Assembly: GCF_000204055.1 (NCBI RefSeq)
Contig: NW_006768813.1
Span: 251,473-315,472 of the forward strand
DNA length: 64,000 bases
From: Melampsora larici-populina 98AG31
Taxonomy: Eukaryota > Basidiomycota > Pucciniomycetes > Pucciniales > Melampsoraceae
Reading direction: 5' to 3'
Each line of letters opens with the position of its first letter. Within the stretch, counting starts at the first letter, position 1. Positions 35,042 through 47,135 of this stretch are shown here, piece by piece. The position numbers and the translations under genes were made by a program. The notes beneath the pieces were generated by a model. It was given only the letters and a program-made list of their open reading frames with translations. It did no database searches and had not been told where the DNA came from.

Positions 35042-35062
35042 CTATTTCATCTCCATCGCACG

Positions 35063-37914
35063 ATGCTACGTAGGAGCCAGTCCAAAACCGACCATGCCTT
35101 AATAGCACAGCAAGCGCCTACAAGATCGCTCACCATGCGACCAAAGCGGCTTCCACAGTTTGTCGATACTAGTGAAAACAGCCAAGTGGAAGAAATCAAC
35201 AACTTGTTCCAGTCAGTATATGGATACAACGGTCGAGAACAGCAGAACAAATCAGCGGTGCACCTCCTCCACGGACGTACCGTGTTCCTACTAGCAGGCA
35301 CTGGTTTTGGGAAGAGCCGAGTGCCGGAGGTATTCTATCTAGCCCATGATCATCAAAACTACGCCCCCATTGTTCTCTGTATCAACCCTTTAGACTCACT
35401 GGGAGATGATCAGGTAAGCCATTACTGTACTCCTGACACTGATAAATCACAACTGACGCATGTTCTGGGTTTGCAGGTGAGCGAGAAAAGTCGAGTGCAC
35501 TTGAACAGTGTCAACTTGAACGGGCCAAACTGCTCGAAGGAGAATTGTGATCAAATTCTCGCTGGCCGATATGCTTTTGTATATGTGGTGAGGTTTTTTT
35601 CATGATAAGATCTGTTACGTGTTAGCATGATGTAGGGAGGTCTGGCTGATGACCGGCGCTTTGAATCCTTTGCAGAGTCCGGAGGTGGCCTTGACAAATA
35701 AATTGTTCGACACAATGTGGCGAGATAAACGTTTCCAAGAGCGATTAATCCTGATTGTAGTGGACGAGGCGCACATGGTTCACAAATGGGGTATTGTTGA
35801 CAGCGGCCAAGCCAAAAAGATGGCGAGCCACGTTCGTGTCCAGGATGGTGGTTCCTTTCGACCTTCTTACGGTGAACTAGCACGTCGCTTTCTCTCTGCG
35901 ACGAGGATTCCCCTTCTTTTGATGTCGGCTACCTGCCCGCCACAGGCCATCCATGCGATTCTGGCCAATCTCAAGCTAGACTCTCGAGACGTTCGTGTGC
36001 CCCGTGCCGAACTTGTTCGCCCTGAAATTCGGTTCATTCGAAGAGCCTTCAAGCGGCCATTGAAAGCATCCGTCCGCGGGGTTTACGCTCATCATTCCGT
36101 TGTACCCACCAAAGATTTAGTACCTACGCTTCTATATTCTGGCACCCAAACAAATACCCTGGAATTCCTGATTATGCTCAACGTGTCACGAGGCCATCCT
36201 CACGAAGCCGGCAACGGACGATCTGAGTTTGCTCGTCGGTATCATGCCAACACTGGACCGAAGTCGAAACTCGATGCAGTCTCTATGTACGTGGCGGGGC
36301 ATCTCGCTGTCTTATGCTGCACCTTGGCTCTGGGTCTCGGCCAGAACTGGAAACGCGTGCGGCGAGTGATAATTGTAGGCCGTCAAAATCCGGGGAACTT
36401 CGTGCAAATGTCTGGCCGCAGCGGCCGTGATGGACGTCGCGGCTTAGGCATCCTCCTCGTCGAACAAAAGCGAACTAACGGAAAGAACGAGATTTCGGAT
36501 TTCAAAACCCCCACAGTCATGTCAGACGATGATCGAATGGACGCTTTAGCAATTACTCCAGTTTGTCTACGTGTAGCGCTAGCAGTGGATCTCCAGTGCG
36601 TTGTCAACTGGATATCAATGACATACTTCAGTGCTGAAACTTTTGTGTCGATATACAGGCTCGGTTACATACCACTCCATGCTGATGCGACTTGCGTGTT
36701 AGAAGAGGTGGCTCGTCAGGAAAAAAATGACATGGCCTCCTGTGATTGCTCGAACTGTCGGCCAGAAGAGGCGGAGGCCCTGTGGTTAGCTCAGCCCGCG
36801 CTGACCCGCGATAATTTTGACAGTGCGCTTCAAATGGGCGAGTCCGAACTGCTCACGCTTGTTGGCGACCTACCTGACCCACCTGCACCACCGGTTTCGG
36901 AATTGCGCATCATTGCCCAGGTCTGTGGTCCAGATGACCCGATCGAGAACTCGCCATTGCTGGAAAAACTCGTGACACACTTGGAACGATCTTTCAATGC
37001 TTTCTTCTACCGCGTCTTCACCGAACCCTCTGATCTTGGCCCGCCGGACTACTTCGGACGCGATATGGCTTGGAATGTAGCCAACAATATTGACATCATC
37101 TCCAAACCCACCGACCTTGCAATAATTTTGGCTAGCGAGACTCTAACAGGACAATTCGACGTGCTCTTTGTTGCGTTCTGCGAATGGAAGAACACCTACC
37201 CAACCATTTCTGCTTTTGAAGAAGCAGCGGAACGGCGGTTAGCATTCAACCGGTCGAACACGTCTAACAAGATTCCTCAATCTTGTGAAGGTGCCGAGTT
37301 ATCAAAACTGAGGGACGACGCAAGCAAGTTGGCCATTAAAATCGCTCGCGAAAAGGACGAAAGCGAGGCTGCTCGTGCGAAAGCCCTTGCAAAAGCCCAG
37401 CGCGAAAAAGACAAAACTGCGGTAGCGCTGGCCAAAGATTTTGCAAAAGCGCAGCGCGAAAAGGCTAAGGTGGAGGCAGCGCTGGCTAAAGGGCTCGCAA
37501 AAACGCAGCGCGAACAACTGAAAGCCGAGGCTGCTCTTGCTAAAGAGGTTGCAAACGCGCAGCGCGAAAAGGAAAAAGCTGAGGCTGCTCTGGCTAAAGA
37601 TCTTGCGAAAGCGCAGCGCGAAAAGGAAAAAGTCGAGGCTGCTCTGGATAAAGCTGTTGCAAAAGCGCAGCAGCAGGCTCTTAAGAAGGCACCTGGAACA
37701 ATTTCGAAGCGTGTGGCTGAAGAGGTCTTGGAGGGTGGCCCTACGAAGCAGAAGGTGTACATTTTCACTTTGGCATGTACCGTTCTTCGATACTGAGGCT
37801 GACTTTGGTCATCCTATCTGTTCCTTTGCGCAGGCACATATGAAACCGGCTAAACGACAGTCAAACCGTGTGACCGAGGACGTCCACGAGCGAGCTGCTT
37901 CCAATAAAAGGTGA
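35063..37914 (+). CDS. RecQ-like superfamily 2 DNA helicase with repetitive coiled-coil tail
   Basis: Seen: exons 35063-35413, 35477-35587, 35676-37754 and 37834-37914, all phase 0, 873 residues. Helicase motifs in order: LLAGTGFGKS (Walker A, about 76-85), INPLDSLGDDQ (Ia), VVDEAHMVHKWG (DEAH, 182-193), LLMSATCPP (III), LALGLGQNWKRVRRVI (V) and FVQMSGRSGRDGR (VI, about 395-407). A Cys cluster (CDCSNC) follows. From about 700 to 825 comes an Ala/Lys/Glu-rich coiled coil made of 18-residue repeats of the type AKAQREKEKAEAALAKDL. Known: RecQ proteins unwind DNA 3'-5'. Neighbours are the DUF6589 gene (opposite strand, tail to tail) and the element end. Inference: it helps transposition or repair of the excision site. 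It lacks a recognisable nuclease domain. Confidence 0.85.
37390..37680 (+). repeat. 54-bp tandem repeats inside the helicase gene
   Basis: At least five copies of a unit containing GCGCAGCGCGAAAAGG and GCTCTGGCTAAAGA, coding for the 18-residue coiled-coil repeat. Copies differ mostly at third codon positions and a few residues. Confidence 0.85.
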
Positions 37915-37963
37915 TCATTGACTTTTGGCATGTGCAGCAGTTCTATTCAATCGCTGACTTTGG

Positions 37964-38254
37964 TCAATCTACAATTGGACTCTCTTCATTTACCCACGAT
38001 GACAACACATCGGCAGAACCCCATCGAAAGCGAGAAGACCGACCCGCAGCTCGGTCAGCCAAAATCAATTTGACCATGTTGCGCACACCCTTTCGCCAAA
38101 TGTTAGCCACCTGGGGCGGAGGTCGAGCAGCCACGTCGGCGCGTAAGCTTTCTGCGGCGTATGTCAGGAATGTTTCCATTGACGCTGGGGTGATACCGTT
38201 TAAATTGGCCTGGTATATGATCTTTCGGCCAGCTTCGGACAGTATGAGCTGCAT
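37964..38254 (-). CDS. Possible small ORF between the two main genes of the element
   Basis: A 96-residue open frame (MQLILSEAGRKIIYQANLN...) lies antisense to the sequence just past the helicase stop, downstream of the DUF6589 gene on the same strand. An acceptor-like CACCAG precedes it, so it could be a 3' exon of another gene. No homology is recognised and the opposite strand also has a 123-codon ORF, so it may be chance. Confidence 0.25.
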   Translation of the reverse strand: MQLILSEAGRKIIYQANLNGITPASMETFLTYAAESLRADVAARPPPQVANIWRKGVRNMVKLILADRAAGRSSRFRWGSADVLSSWVNEESPIVD

Positions 38255-38381
38255 CAGTCTTCGTAACTGGTGTAATGGATAATGTCAAGGTTGTAATAGA
38301 ATGTCAGACTGTATATCCATTTGGCAATGCAAATAGAAATTCACAAGCTAACCATTTGAATGTTGTTTGAAAGAGTATAAG

Positions 38382-40916
38382 TCAGGCGGTCAATGTCTGT
38401 CCCGCGGCCCTATCATAAGTTATGTAAGGTCGAGCGAGTGCCAGAGTAGAGTTAGATTTATCAGCCTGACAGGTATGCCTCAAGCGCAAATACTGACGTA
38501 CTGTAGAATCATAGTGATGCTTGAGCCAACATATGTGTACTTCCATATACTCGTCAATGGCTAACCAATGATCATCTCTCTCGTTTGAAGGAATTAGCAT
38601 TGAATGCTTGATAATTCGCGCTAAATGTTTAGGTAGATCTTGTTCCAAAAGCAGCACGAGGCGGGGGATGTGGCGCCCATAATGTGAGAGACCCGGCAAC
38701 CCTTGCGCCATCACGGCCCATCTTTTCCACATCGCCATCAGGCGGCCTATATCTCCACCGCGCGAGGATGCCTGGGCCTCCACCACTGTAGCAAAATCCC
38801 GCAAACGCAAACATAGGTTATAGTGTGTATGATTGTTGCTTCCCCTGGCTGCTTCAAGGGCGGCCGCGTCAAAGTACTGAGTCCAACATGCTTGGAGTAC
38901 CTTATCACAGTCCGCTGGGTTGGTCAAATCTATGCCGTCAAGGCGCTTTATAACTTCTCTAAAAGTAAGGAGAACATTAAGGAGAACATTAATGTCAGTC
39001 CTTGGCATTCTACACAAAAATTATTGATGTCTTACTGACCTGAGAACAAACACTAGGTTAGCGTTATGCACAATATGGATTGACCGCATTATTGTGTTGA
39101 AATCTTGGGAGCCCGCTGGCTTCTTGTATTCCAAACCTAAAGCAAACGCGGTTCGCCATACCCCGGTATCTTCGCTTTTATCAGAGTGGCCCCAATGCAG
39201 GGTCCATAGTGCCTTTGCAAAGTTCCAGGTCGTATGAGCGCCTCCAAATATTGAGAGAATGGACTCGTAACCTTTGACAGATTCAATTGGTGGAAATCGC
39301 TTCATCCTGAGACTTTCAACCAGCTGATTTGATCCCACATCACCCCCGGCCACCAGGAGATGTTCCGCGTAAGCCTCAGCATCCATACCTATCTGCCCCA
39401 GAATCTGCTCAATCACACGTGACACACCATCGGCTGACGAGTCCGGTGCGTCCATCATTCGTAGGAAGTGTATATTCGGTGTATGCATAGGAATCTGGTC
39501 AATTGAAGGAGGTTTCAGACTTAGTGGAGGCAAGTGGGTGGCGTCCGGAGCCCCGGGTATGTGATCTATATAATCAATAAGCGCCTTGGCCAGTTGGGAT
39601 TTGATAACTAACTGCCAGTGTTTGCTTTCCGCGGGGGCCGGAGCAAATAAGTCAATGTGCACGGGAGCTCGGTCCGCTGCTGCCATTGCTTCCAGAAACA
39701 CCGGGAGTCCAACTTCCTCTTTGGAGCATTCAGCCAACAGCGCTGGTTGAACTACATTGAAATATCCCCAGGTACCATGGAATAGTTGAGTCTTCCTATC
39801 AACACGGGTGTTGTGGATTTTCAAGTTGATGTCGACGTTGTCGTAACAGAGGAACGGCATGAGCTTATGATTAATTTTGAACAGATCAATCATTCTTTTT
39901 TCTTGTAGAATTCGGAAGTGATCAATTGCAAGTAAGATGACCGATCTCGAGCTCATCAGTCCCAACGCGTGAAGCCATTCGTGGACTCGACAGGAAACCC
40001 CACCGGCTACCGCCATGAGGCCATTCGCAACGGGGATCGCGTTGCTGTGTCGATTGCAAGTGACCGCAATCATGGCACATACCGCAGTGGGCACCTACAG
40101 AATTGCACCTCAGTGAGTCATTCAACATACATTATACCATGGTAGACAGGAATAACACCGCACCTTTTCAAGCCTATGAACGGCTTGACTTCTTGGAGTG
40201 GTCTTCACATAAACTAGGTTCTCCATCGACATGACGGTGGCCTCATCCATAGCCCCATCGATTCGAGACTCGCCAGTTGAACGCTCTTCAGATAATGCCG
40301 CAGTTGGCGACGGTTGCGATGGCCACATGTCAACATCATCTTCTTTGGGGTTTGTCGATTTCTTTGGCAAGCTGTGGGCGATCTTGCGGTGAATCAAGGT
40401 GTGTAAAAAGTGCATTCCACTTCGAACTAGCTCATTTCTTCGTTGTTCTGCGGCCACGCTGAAAAAGTCGGGCGTGATGGCACTGGAGCTGACATAACCT
40501 CCAGCCGGGAACTCGCCGCGTGTTACCTCCTGTTCGATCACAATTTGGGATGCCTGTCAATGGCCAACACGGTGATCTGTAGTAAGTCGCACTGTATTGA
40601 CCCGATGAAATTCATTTGCCATAGTGCTAACCTCCTCTAAAATCAATTTGTACCATAAGTCTCGGCCTGCATTGGATGGCGTGGTCAGTCGGCCCAGATT
40701 TTTAAAAATCGATCGAGTCTGCCGTCCTCCTAAACCAACCTTGCTGAGACGTCGGCGGCTGACCATTTCCTCCTCAGTAGAGGACAGGAAAGTCACCATG
40801 AATTCCTTTGGTGACATCCCTAGGTTATTTATATAATCGCAAATCAAGATCGTATTCTGGACCGTCACAGGTATTGACTTGGTTTTTGCGGCTTTTGAAG
40901 CGCTTTTGAAGGACAT
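38382..40916 (-). CDS. DUF6589-family protein, candidate transposase of the element
   Basis: Seen: exons 40632-40916, 40164-40553, 39040-40094 and 38382-38958 in phases 0, 0 and 2, 768 residues. Typical DUF6589 features are LGMSPKEFMVTFLSS (about 40), RGEFPAGGYVSSSAITPDFF after the second exon start, LCYDNVDINL (307-316), TQLFHGTWGY (327-336), VAGGDVGSNQ (473-482) and FGGAHTTWNFAKALWTLHWG (508-527), then GVWR. Known: DUF6589 proteins are frequent in basidiomycete genomes and have no assigned function that I can state with certainty. Inference: the conserved acidic residues (Asp310, Asp313, Asp477), the presence inside a transposon and the lack of any other nuclease make it a candidate for an RNase H-like transposase. 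The 81-nt last intron has a CTGAC branch site and good acceptor. Confidence 0.82.
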
Positions 40917-41399
40917 GCCGGCGGCCGGTTGTGGACTTACAATAAAATGAAGCGTGTGATGTATATTAAACAAACCATTAATGTCATTACAGTGTGTATG
41001 AATGAATGCAACACCCCGAGTAAACTGTGTCACGCTATGTGAAGAGACCTCATACCTAGTAATGGTCCCATGTTGCAGCGTCCTAGCAGGGGTTCCAAAG
41101 AACAGTATATTTTGAATAGTCAATGATAGAGGTCTCACCAGCGCTCCGGATTATTACAAGTGTTTCACCAACAAACCCAACCGAGACCCTGGAAGCGCTA
41201 ATTTAGCAGCCGTGTCAGGCCTGTGCCCATGCAAATAGTGTGAGTGGGCCACGGGAAGCCTGCCTGTTTCAAGCTGGCTCGCCGAACAGCGGAGCTCATC
41301 AGATATATCAATAGATACACCTTGTCTCATTAGAAGATACCCATTTATTCAAAACTCCCCAACAATACGTGATTGATCTGGCTTGCACACCACCTTGAT

Positions 41400-41964
41400 A
41401 TGCCCAATCCACCAAGTACAACTGTTGCTCATCGCGAAGCTTTTATCAGAATCAAGACGGCTCTCGAAGCTGAAGGCCTCAGCATTCCCGTCTTCATCGT
41501 GCTCGCCAATGATGAACACGCGACCTGGGATATCACTCTCACCTCCAAAAACGCCACACATCTTGAAAGAATCCGTAGCATATATCACTTCATCACCCAC
41601 ACGCACGAGATGTCGGTCATCAAGTTCCTTTTAACGCTGCTTCACCCTCAACATGATCAGCTCCGACAAGCTCGAACTGAATGGCTTTATGATGGAGATA
41701 CCCATTGTGGATACGTTTTCAGCCTCCTCAAGGCAATTAAATCTGTTATTTACTCATTTGGCCACGGTAAAAGGAAGTGGGAAAATTTTATTTATGGCGA
41801 GGTATGATGTGCTCACGACCGTGTTTATATTATCATTGGCATTGAAACTAACCATTATTTCGAATCAGATGTGCGACCTAGAGATATACGCTCCACCTCC
41901 TAGTCCTGACTGTGTTCCAGGCCAGAGGCCTGACTCGCCTAATTGCCCTCCCTCCGATCTATGA
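41400..41964 (+). CDS. Small two-exon protein of the 7.9-kb element, function unknown
   Basis: Seen: exons 41400-41801 and 41869-41964, phase 0, with a GTATGA donor, a CTAAC branch site and a CAG acceptor, 165 residues. The sequence is mixed alpha/beta-like with an aromatic-rich middle (TEWLYDGDTHCGYVFSLLK) and a Pro-rich, Cys-containing C-terminus (PPPSPDCVPGQRPDSPNCPP). The start was set at the first ATG. It ends 220 bp before the right inverted repeat and is on the same strand as the helicase. No family recognised. It could be a DNA-binding or regulatory partner. Confidence 0.5.
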
Positions 41965-42459
41965 GGTGAGATCCGCGCAATCAAACTACGTATGTTACTC
42001 TTGAATGACTCATTAGAAACTCTTGTACTATACTGACAATTTTCTGTCGGTTGGGGATTCCAGAGAAAAATGCATTTTTCTTAAGGGTCCTGCTAAGCAG
42101 CCTCTGCTGTTTGATCTTATGTTTTGTTGGTTCAATCAAAACCTTTTTGCTCGCGCAGCATGCGAATTTCATGTGTATCTATTTGGCCCCGTGCTTAGCC
42201 CCAAAAGAACTTTTTGAGATTTCTTTGTGCATGTTTGAGATAATGAAAAGCCGAGGGCGGCAAAACAAAGAGAGGGAGGCAGCGCTCTCTTTTGAATAAG
42301 AGCTCGTAAACAGTTTATTGAGGTGATTAGCGAGCAGAGGGTTTGCTAGATTTTTGCAAAAGACCCCGGCCAATCTCAGGCCAAAAAATCGTGCTTATGC
42401 GTAAGTCCCTCGTTTGAGCTGGTACGGCTCGAGGGACTTTGTTAAGTTTGGTGTATCAT

Positions 42460-43428
42460 TCTTTCCAACTTATTTCCAGCATGTAGGAAGAACTCATGTA
42501 TAGACCACCACCTTTCAAATTTCCCACGCATTTTCTTGCTAAACACTCTTTATATACATGAATACCTGAACACAATCATCCAAGAAATAGATTTCTATGA
42601 CCACTTTTCGTGTACAATGCCACCGTACAATACATTGCCACCTTGATTACCAGCTCAGAGCTCTGGAGCACCTCATTTTTACAAACCTGGGCCAAAAAAT
42701 TGATCAAAAGAAAATTGAAATTGACTAGTGTTTGGTAATCTCAAAACTTACATTCATCCTTACTAATCTATTCTTATGATGTCATACTAAAGTATTAGTA
42801 ATCTGATCATATCTTGTTGACCGTATTCTTAAGATGTCTTTGGTATACATATAAAGATCAAGGCTCTCTCATGTGTACTTTGTTCATTTTCTCTTTTTCT
42901 TTACCGATTTCTATCTTCTTTGAGCAGGTTTGTCTCTATCTGTCATTAAGATCATTTTAATTTCGCTACTTGCTAACTAACACATTCCCTTAGCCATCTT
43001 TTGATTAAGAACACATTTATGCATCATCAACCTTGAGCCAATCTTTTTCTAGTTTTCCTTGTTAAATACACTGATGCATACATCCACCATTGACCTCTTA
43101 AATCATTTAACCATCTTTCAAAACTGGTCAGGTAAAGTATGAACCTCTCATTGAGAAATCATTCAAACTTCCCTTTCTTGAGATGCAAGATGATCTTATC
43201 ATTCATAAACAAATGCTTAATTACATAGTCTACAATAAAACAATAAATAAAACGAACATCAAAACTAAACAGTAAAAAAGAAAAGATGATCCGATAAGTT
43301 TCTTCAAAGAAAACTCATCAACATAAAAAAGATAAGTAAATACGAAAAAACAATGCGATCAAGTCAGACGAAAAATAAATTATATAAAGAAGACAAGAAA
43401 AATCAAGAGATGTGATGAAGAAAGGTTT
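42460..43428. other. Intergenic stretch, possible orphan promoter
   Basis: AT-rich. A TATA-like ACATATAAAG near 42847 is followed by a CT-rich leader-like tract, but no coding frame follows. Confidence 0.4.
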
Positions 43429-44752
43429 CTAAGTGAGATGTTTGATATTCGAATGAATATCTTCACTTTGATGAGTTTGATTCGAATTTGAAGCTTGAAG
43501 CATAATCTCATTAGAATCTTCACTATTCCGATTATTCTCATGATGATGTGATCCATAAGTTTGATTAGCAACAGGTAAGATAGGTGAAGATCGGTCTTTA
43601 GGATGAAGTCTTGGTGAATAAGGTTTATGAGCTTCTTCAGTGAATAAGGATGGGTAATACATCCGGTAACCGAACCATGCTATTAGCATTCCTAGGAGTC
43701 CTCCTACGAGCACGTCTTGCCACTGTGAAAACCCAAAAGACATGTTAGTGTTTATCATTTGGTGAGAAAAGTTGGAAGTGTTTGACTGACATGATGACGG
43801 TAATCCATTGTACGAGAAATCGAAATCAGAGCAGCTCCAAGTAAAGGACTAAGTGCTAACCAAGCTTTAAGTGTATGACCTTTCCGATCAAACAAATGAA
43901 ACTTTCCCGCAAGATAAAGTGATAGATAACCAAGTCCACACCAAGCCGTACTAGCATGACCCGAAGGAAAACTCCTGAACCCATCCATCAAGAGTCTTGA
44001 ATCTAATGAAGTGGTACAGATCGATTCATCACTCAAACCGATTGAAGCATTCATCACATCTGATCTAGGTTGACATCTGTCTATAAAATCGGGTCGGGGT
44101 CTGCCCACTGTGTTCTTGATGGCTGTCGTGAAGGCCCAGTTTAGAGAAAGAGAAAATGCTAGGCCTAGAAGACCGTTATGAGAATCCCAGAAAGATCGTA
44201 GTAGACCTTGACTGCAGGTGATGATTAATACTATAGGAATCAGGATAGAATAGATTGCTAAGTGGAGGATAGGTACTCGTTCGGTTTCGGCATGGGTATG
44301 ACGGATTGAGGTGTCGTTTAGATCAAACTAGAGGAGCAGAATGTCAAAAAGATATCAGTAAGCAGGGTTTTGAACAAGGTCTGCATGTTGGAGCTGTTAA
44401 GCGTTTCATGATGTGGTACCTTCTGATTTTGGAAAACCTACTTGTCTATGAAAACCATTAACATCACCAGTGAAGTAAAGTCCGACGCATAATGCAATGA
44501 TGATGATCCAATCTGAAAATGCAGATATAAATCTTGAGGTTAGTTAGTTATTTGGATGTTTAAGCGAGAATCAAGAAAGAAAAAGGAAGAACCTGGAAGA
44601 TAACTGCGTAAAAGGTTTAAGCGTCTTTCTTTGGTAGTTTGACGAGATAAGTTTTGATGACGATGTCGAAAGAGAGCTTCTGGAAAGATACCGAATCTAT
44701 CTTGAGATTTAAATTGATTTGAATTAGAACGATTTGGTTGAGGTCGAGACAT
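43429..44752 (-). CDS. PAP2 lipid phosphate phosphatase (Dpp1/LPP type)
   Basis: Seen: exons 44593-44752, 44442-44512, 43791-44327 and 43429-43722, phases 1, 0 and 0, 353 residues. The three PAP2 signature motifs are present: KNTVGRPRPD (148-157), PSGHAS (198-203) and SRTMDYRHHWQDV (248-260), the last split by an intron. About six hydrophobic segments fit a six-pass membrane protein with its active site on the luminal side. The C-terminal 70 residues are hydrophilic and rich in Ser/Asn/His. Known: this family dephosphorylates diacylglycerol pyrophosphate, phosphatidate and lysophosphatidate. Family firm, substrate not determinable. Confidence 0.92.
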
Positions 44753-44759
44753 TGATCAA

Positions 44760-46682
44760 ATTCGAAGGATGTAAATTGTTGTGTTGATGGATAATTGATA
44801 AATTTGAGATTTGTATGAAATTTTAATCGAAGGGAGGTTGATGACTTTTAAAAACAGAAGATTGAATGTTGTTATTGAGAAGCTTCATCGGTAGTTAAGG
44901 CTCTGGTTGATGAATTCAATTTGTAGTCTATAACAAGTAAACTAACTCAATCAACTTTCTTCAATTCAAACTCAAAAGCAGGAGAATCAGATTGATGTTG
45001 AGCATCAGAGTCCAGACTCTGATCAAAACTTGAAGCAGTCACTCAAAACAACCTATCAATCATTCAAGTTCAATTCATTCAACTCCTTAAACCTTTCTCA
45101 ACGACCGATTCTTGATCGCAAGTCAGATGATGTACTTATCATATGTAATCAGATCTTAAAGTTTGAACGGCAGTCCAGTTGTGCCGAACGAAGATGCTCA
45201 TTTGATCCTACTCATAAAGGCAGTGTAGCAAGGTCGATCCGGTGACTTAAAATCGTAGAAAGGAGGAACATTTTGAGCCAAGACTTTAGCACTGCTTTGG
45301 CACACTCAACATCGCTTTGCTTCAAATCTCAACCAATGATGTTAAACTTTGAATTTTCTCTTCTCTCCTGTTACACTCTTTTTGTTTCAAGTTTCTTGGA
45401 ATAGATAGACCTCAAACGGGACCTGATCGGGATCATCATTGATCATCGCGAAAGAATTGCGAGCATGCAGAGTTTGACCAAGAAAATAATCTTACCTTTG
45501 TAGGTTAAAAAATGGCTGAGGAACTTGTACTCCCCCCCTCTCATTTCTGATTTCGAGCTCTGATGATTGTGCTGGAGTCACAAGGACTATCTTGGTCAAA
45601 AGCCTAGAAGCAGGCGCGCAAGAGCTCACAAAAGAATAAATGAGTCTGTCTGTTATTGATCATGCTTCGCGCTCAACTTGTATCGATATGTGACTCAAGG
45701 TATAAAACTCGATTGGGTGTTGAGGCAGCAGTGTAAACACACAAATCCCATGTCCTTGTTTTTGTGTCTGAAAAATCTGAGCGAGCTAAGTAAAAATCGG
45801 GCAAGACAGACCTGCATACCAGCCATTGAGAATGACAGTCTCACAAAAGAGCTAAAATTTAAAATAGATCAATGATAAACCCAGAGTTGGTTTAGCAACC
45901 TTTTTAGAATCACACCGTTACATAAATCCCTCTCTCTATGGTTGTTAGCTTTAATAATGAATACCCAAGTATGAACAGGTAGAAGCTAGCTTGTCGTGTT
46001 GCAATTCGAATCTCTGTTAGATTCATCATGGGTCAGTTAGTGACAGATAAGAGTGACTTTCCTGATTTTTCAAAGAAGTTCATCTTGATTGATGAGGGAG
46101 CTACTGACCTTGGAAAGTTGGTTAGTTTGTGGACACATTATAAGCAATTTGAGATTTTTTGGCGTCTGGCTCCCAAGTGGTACTTGTGCAAAATTGTAGA
46201 GTAGCTCATGAAACGCTGAACTTTGGTTGGTTTCTCAGACTCAGAGAGATAGCTGGAGCCGGTGACACATTGCAAAAAAAGCCAACGGGTAGTCTATCAT
46301 TGCATATCCAGTCGACATTCAGGAAGCATTCATTAGGATCCAATCATTGTCTTCCACTAGGCAATGATAATAATTTTAATCACAGGTTCTAATCTGCGAC
46401 ATACCATTGAGGAAAAGAGCCACAAACGACTTTCACTCAATGTCAAAATTAGGGCTCGTTGATAGGACGCACATAGGCGTAAAGTATTCAAAAAGTGATA
46501 CACACAGCAAAAAGATGAGATTATTTCAGGAGAAAGGCAAGTGGAACACTCGGTTATGAAGCGCAGTTCCTCAAGGAAATTCTTTTGACATTACTATAGA
46601 GATGCATTAACCCGTACCAAGTGATAAATAAGGCAATCTTTCAAAACATATCCAGATGGTGGTATATATATTGTTATCCATA
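44760..46682. other. Gene-free stretch upstream of the lipid phosphatase
   Basis: 1.9 kb of AT-rich sequence with short ORFs only (45030-45245, 45678-45875 and 46159-46392, plus), none with coding features. Confidence 0.5.
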
Positions 46683-47135
46683 TACACCACTAAAGGGTTG
46701 TGACGTGAATTTCACGCGGAATTTGTTTGCAGAGGGATTCCGCGTGATATTCACGTGGTCAGTAAGTGTGTCATGTACACGCGCAGTTGGCACAGCTCAC
46801 AAACGTAAGTACCGACGCTCGGAACACGCAAATGTCTCATAGTGGTGGTGTGGACACTGCGTGAGCTCGTCGCGTGCTCAACTCCGCAAGTGTTCACGTG
46901 GAGGTTTCACAGGTTCAACACGCCACACTAATGGGGTAGGTACGTGGGTTACTTGGTTCACCCGCGCGCTAAAGTATGGAAAGGGAACACAATTGGAACC
47001 ATTTTCATCACAATACCTCGCGATGCTTGTTGTACGGTAGGGTGAGCAGGTGCAAAAAGGTCCTTTACATCGATTAAAGAAACTCTCGGCCATCTTTGCA
47101 ACAACACAGGCTTTTGATTATAGCGTTCAAACTAT

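Larger units (their letters stand above)
34560..42450. mobile_element. 7.9-kb DNA transposon with 266-bp inverted repeats, RecQ-like helicase and DUF6589 protein
   Basis: The terminal inverted repeats are 34560-34825 and 42185-42450, 266 bp each, with two differences. They begin CAAACTTAACAAAGTCCCTC. The flanks carry GTGTATCAT at 34551-34559 and 42451-42459, a perfect 9-bp duplication. Inside are three spliced genes: a RecQ-like helicase (plus), a DUF6589 protein (minus) and a 165-residue protein (plus), plus a 47-bp tandem repeat near the left end. No known transposase domain (hAT, Mutator, CACTA, Harbinger, Tc1) is present. High identity of the repeats and open genes argue for a recent, perhaps active, insertion. 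Confidence 0.85.

Noticed and set aside
37277..37768. 163-codon minus-strand ORF rich in Ala/Ser/Phe/Arg
   Set aside because: It is the antisense shadow of the 18-residue coiled-coil repeats of the helicase.
38990..39040. 30-nt intron in the DUF6589 gene using the first acceptor TTGTGTAG
   Set aside because: Too short. The later acceptor at 38959-38960 gives an 81-nt intron with a CTGAC branch site and keeps the frame.
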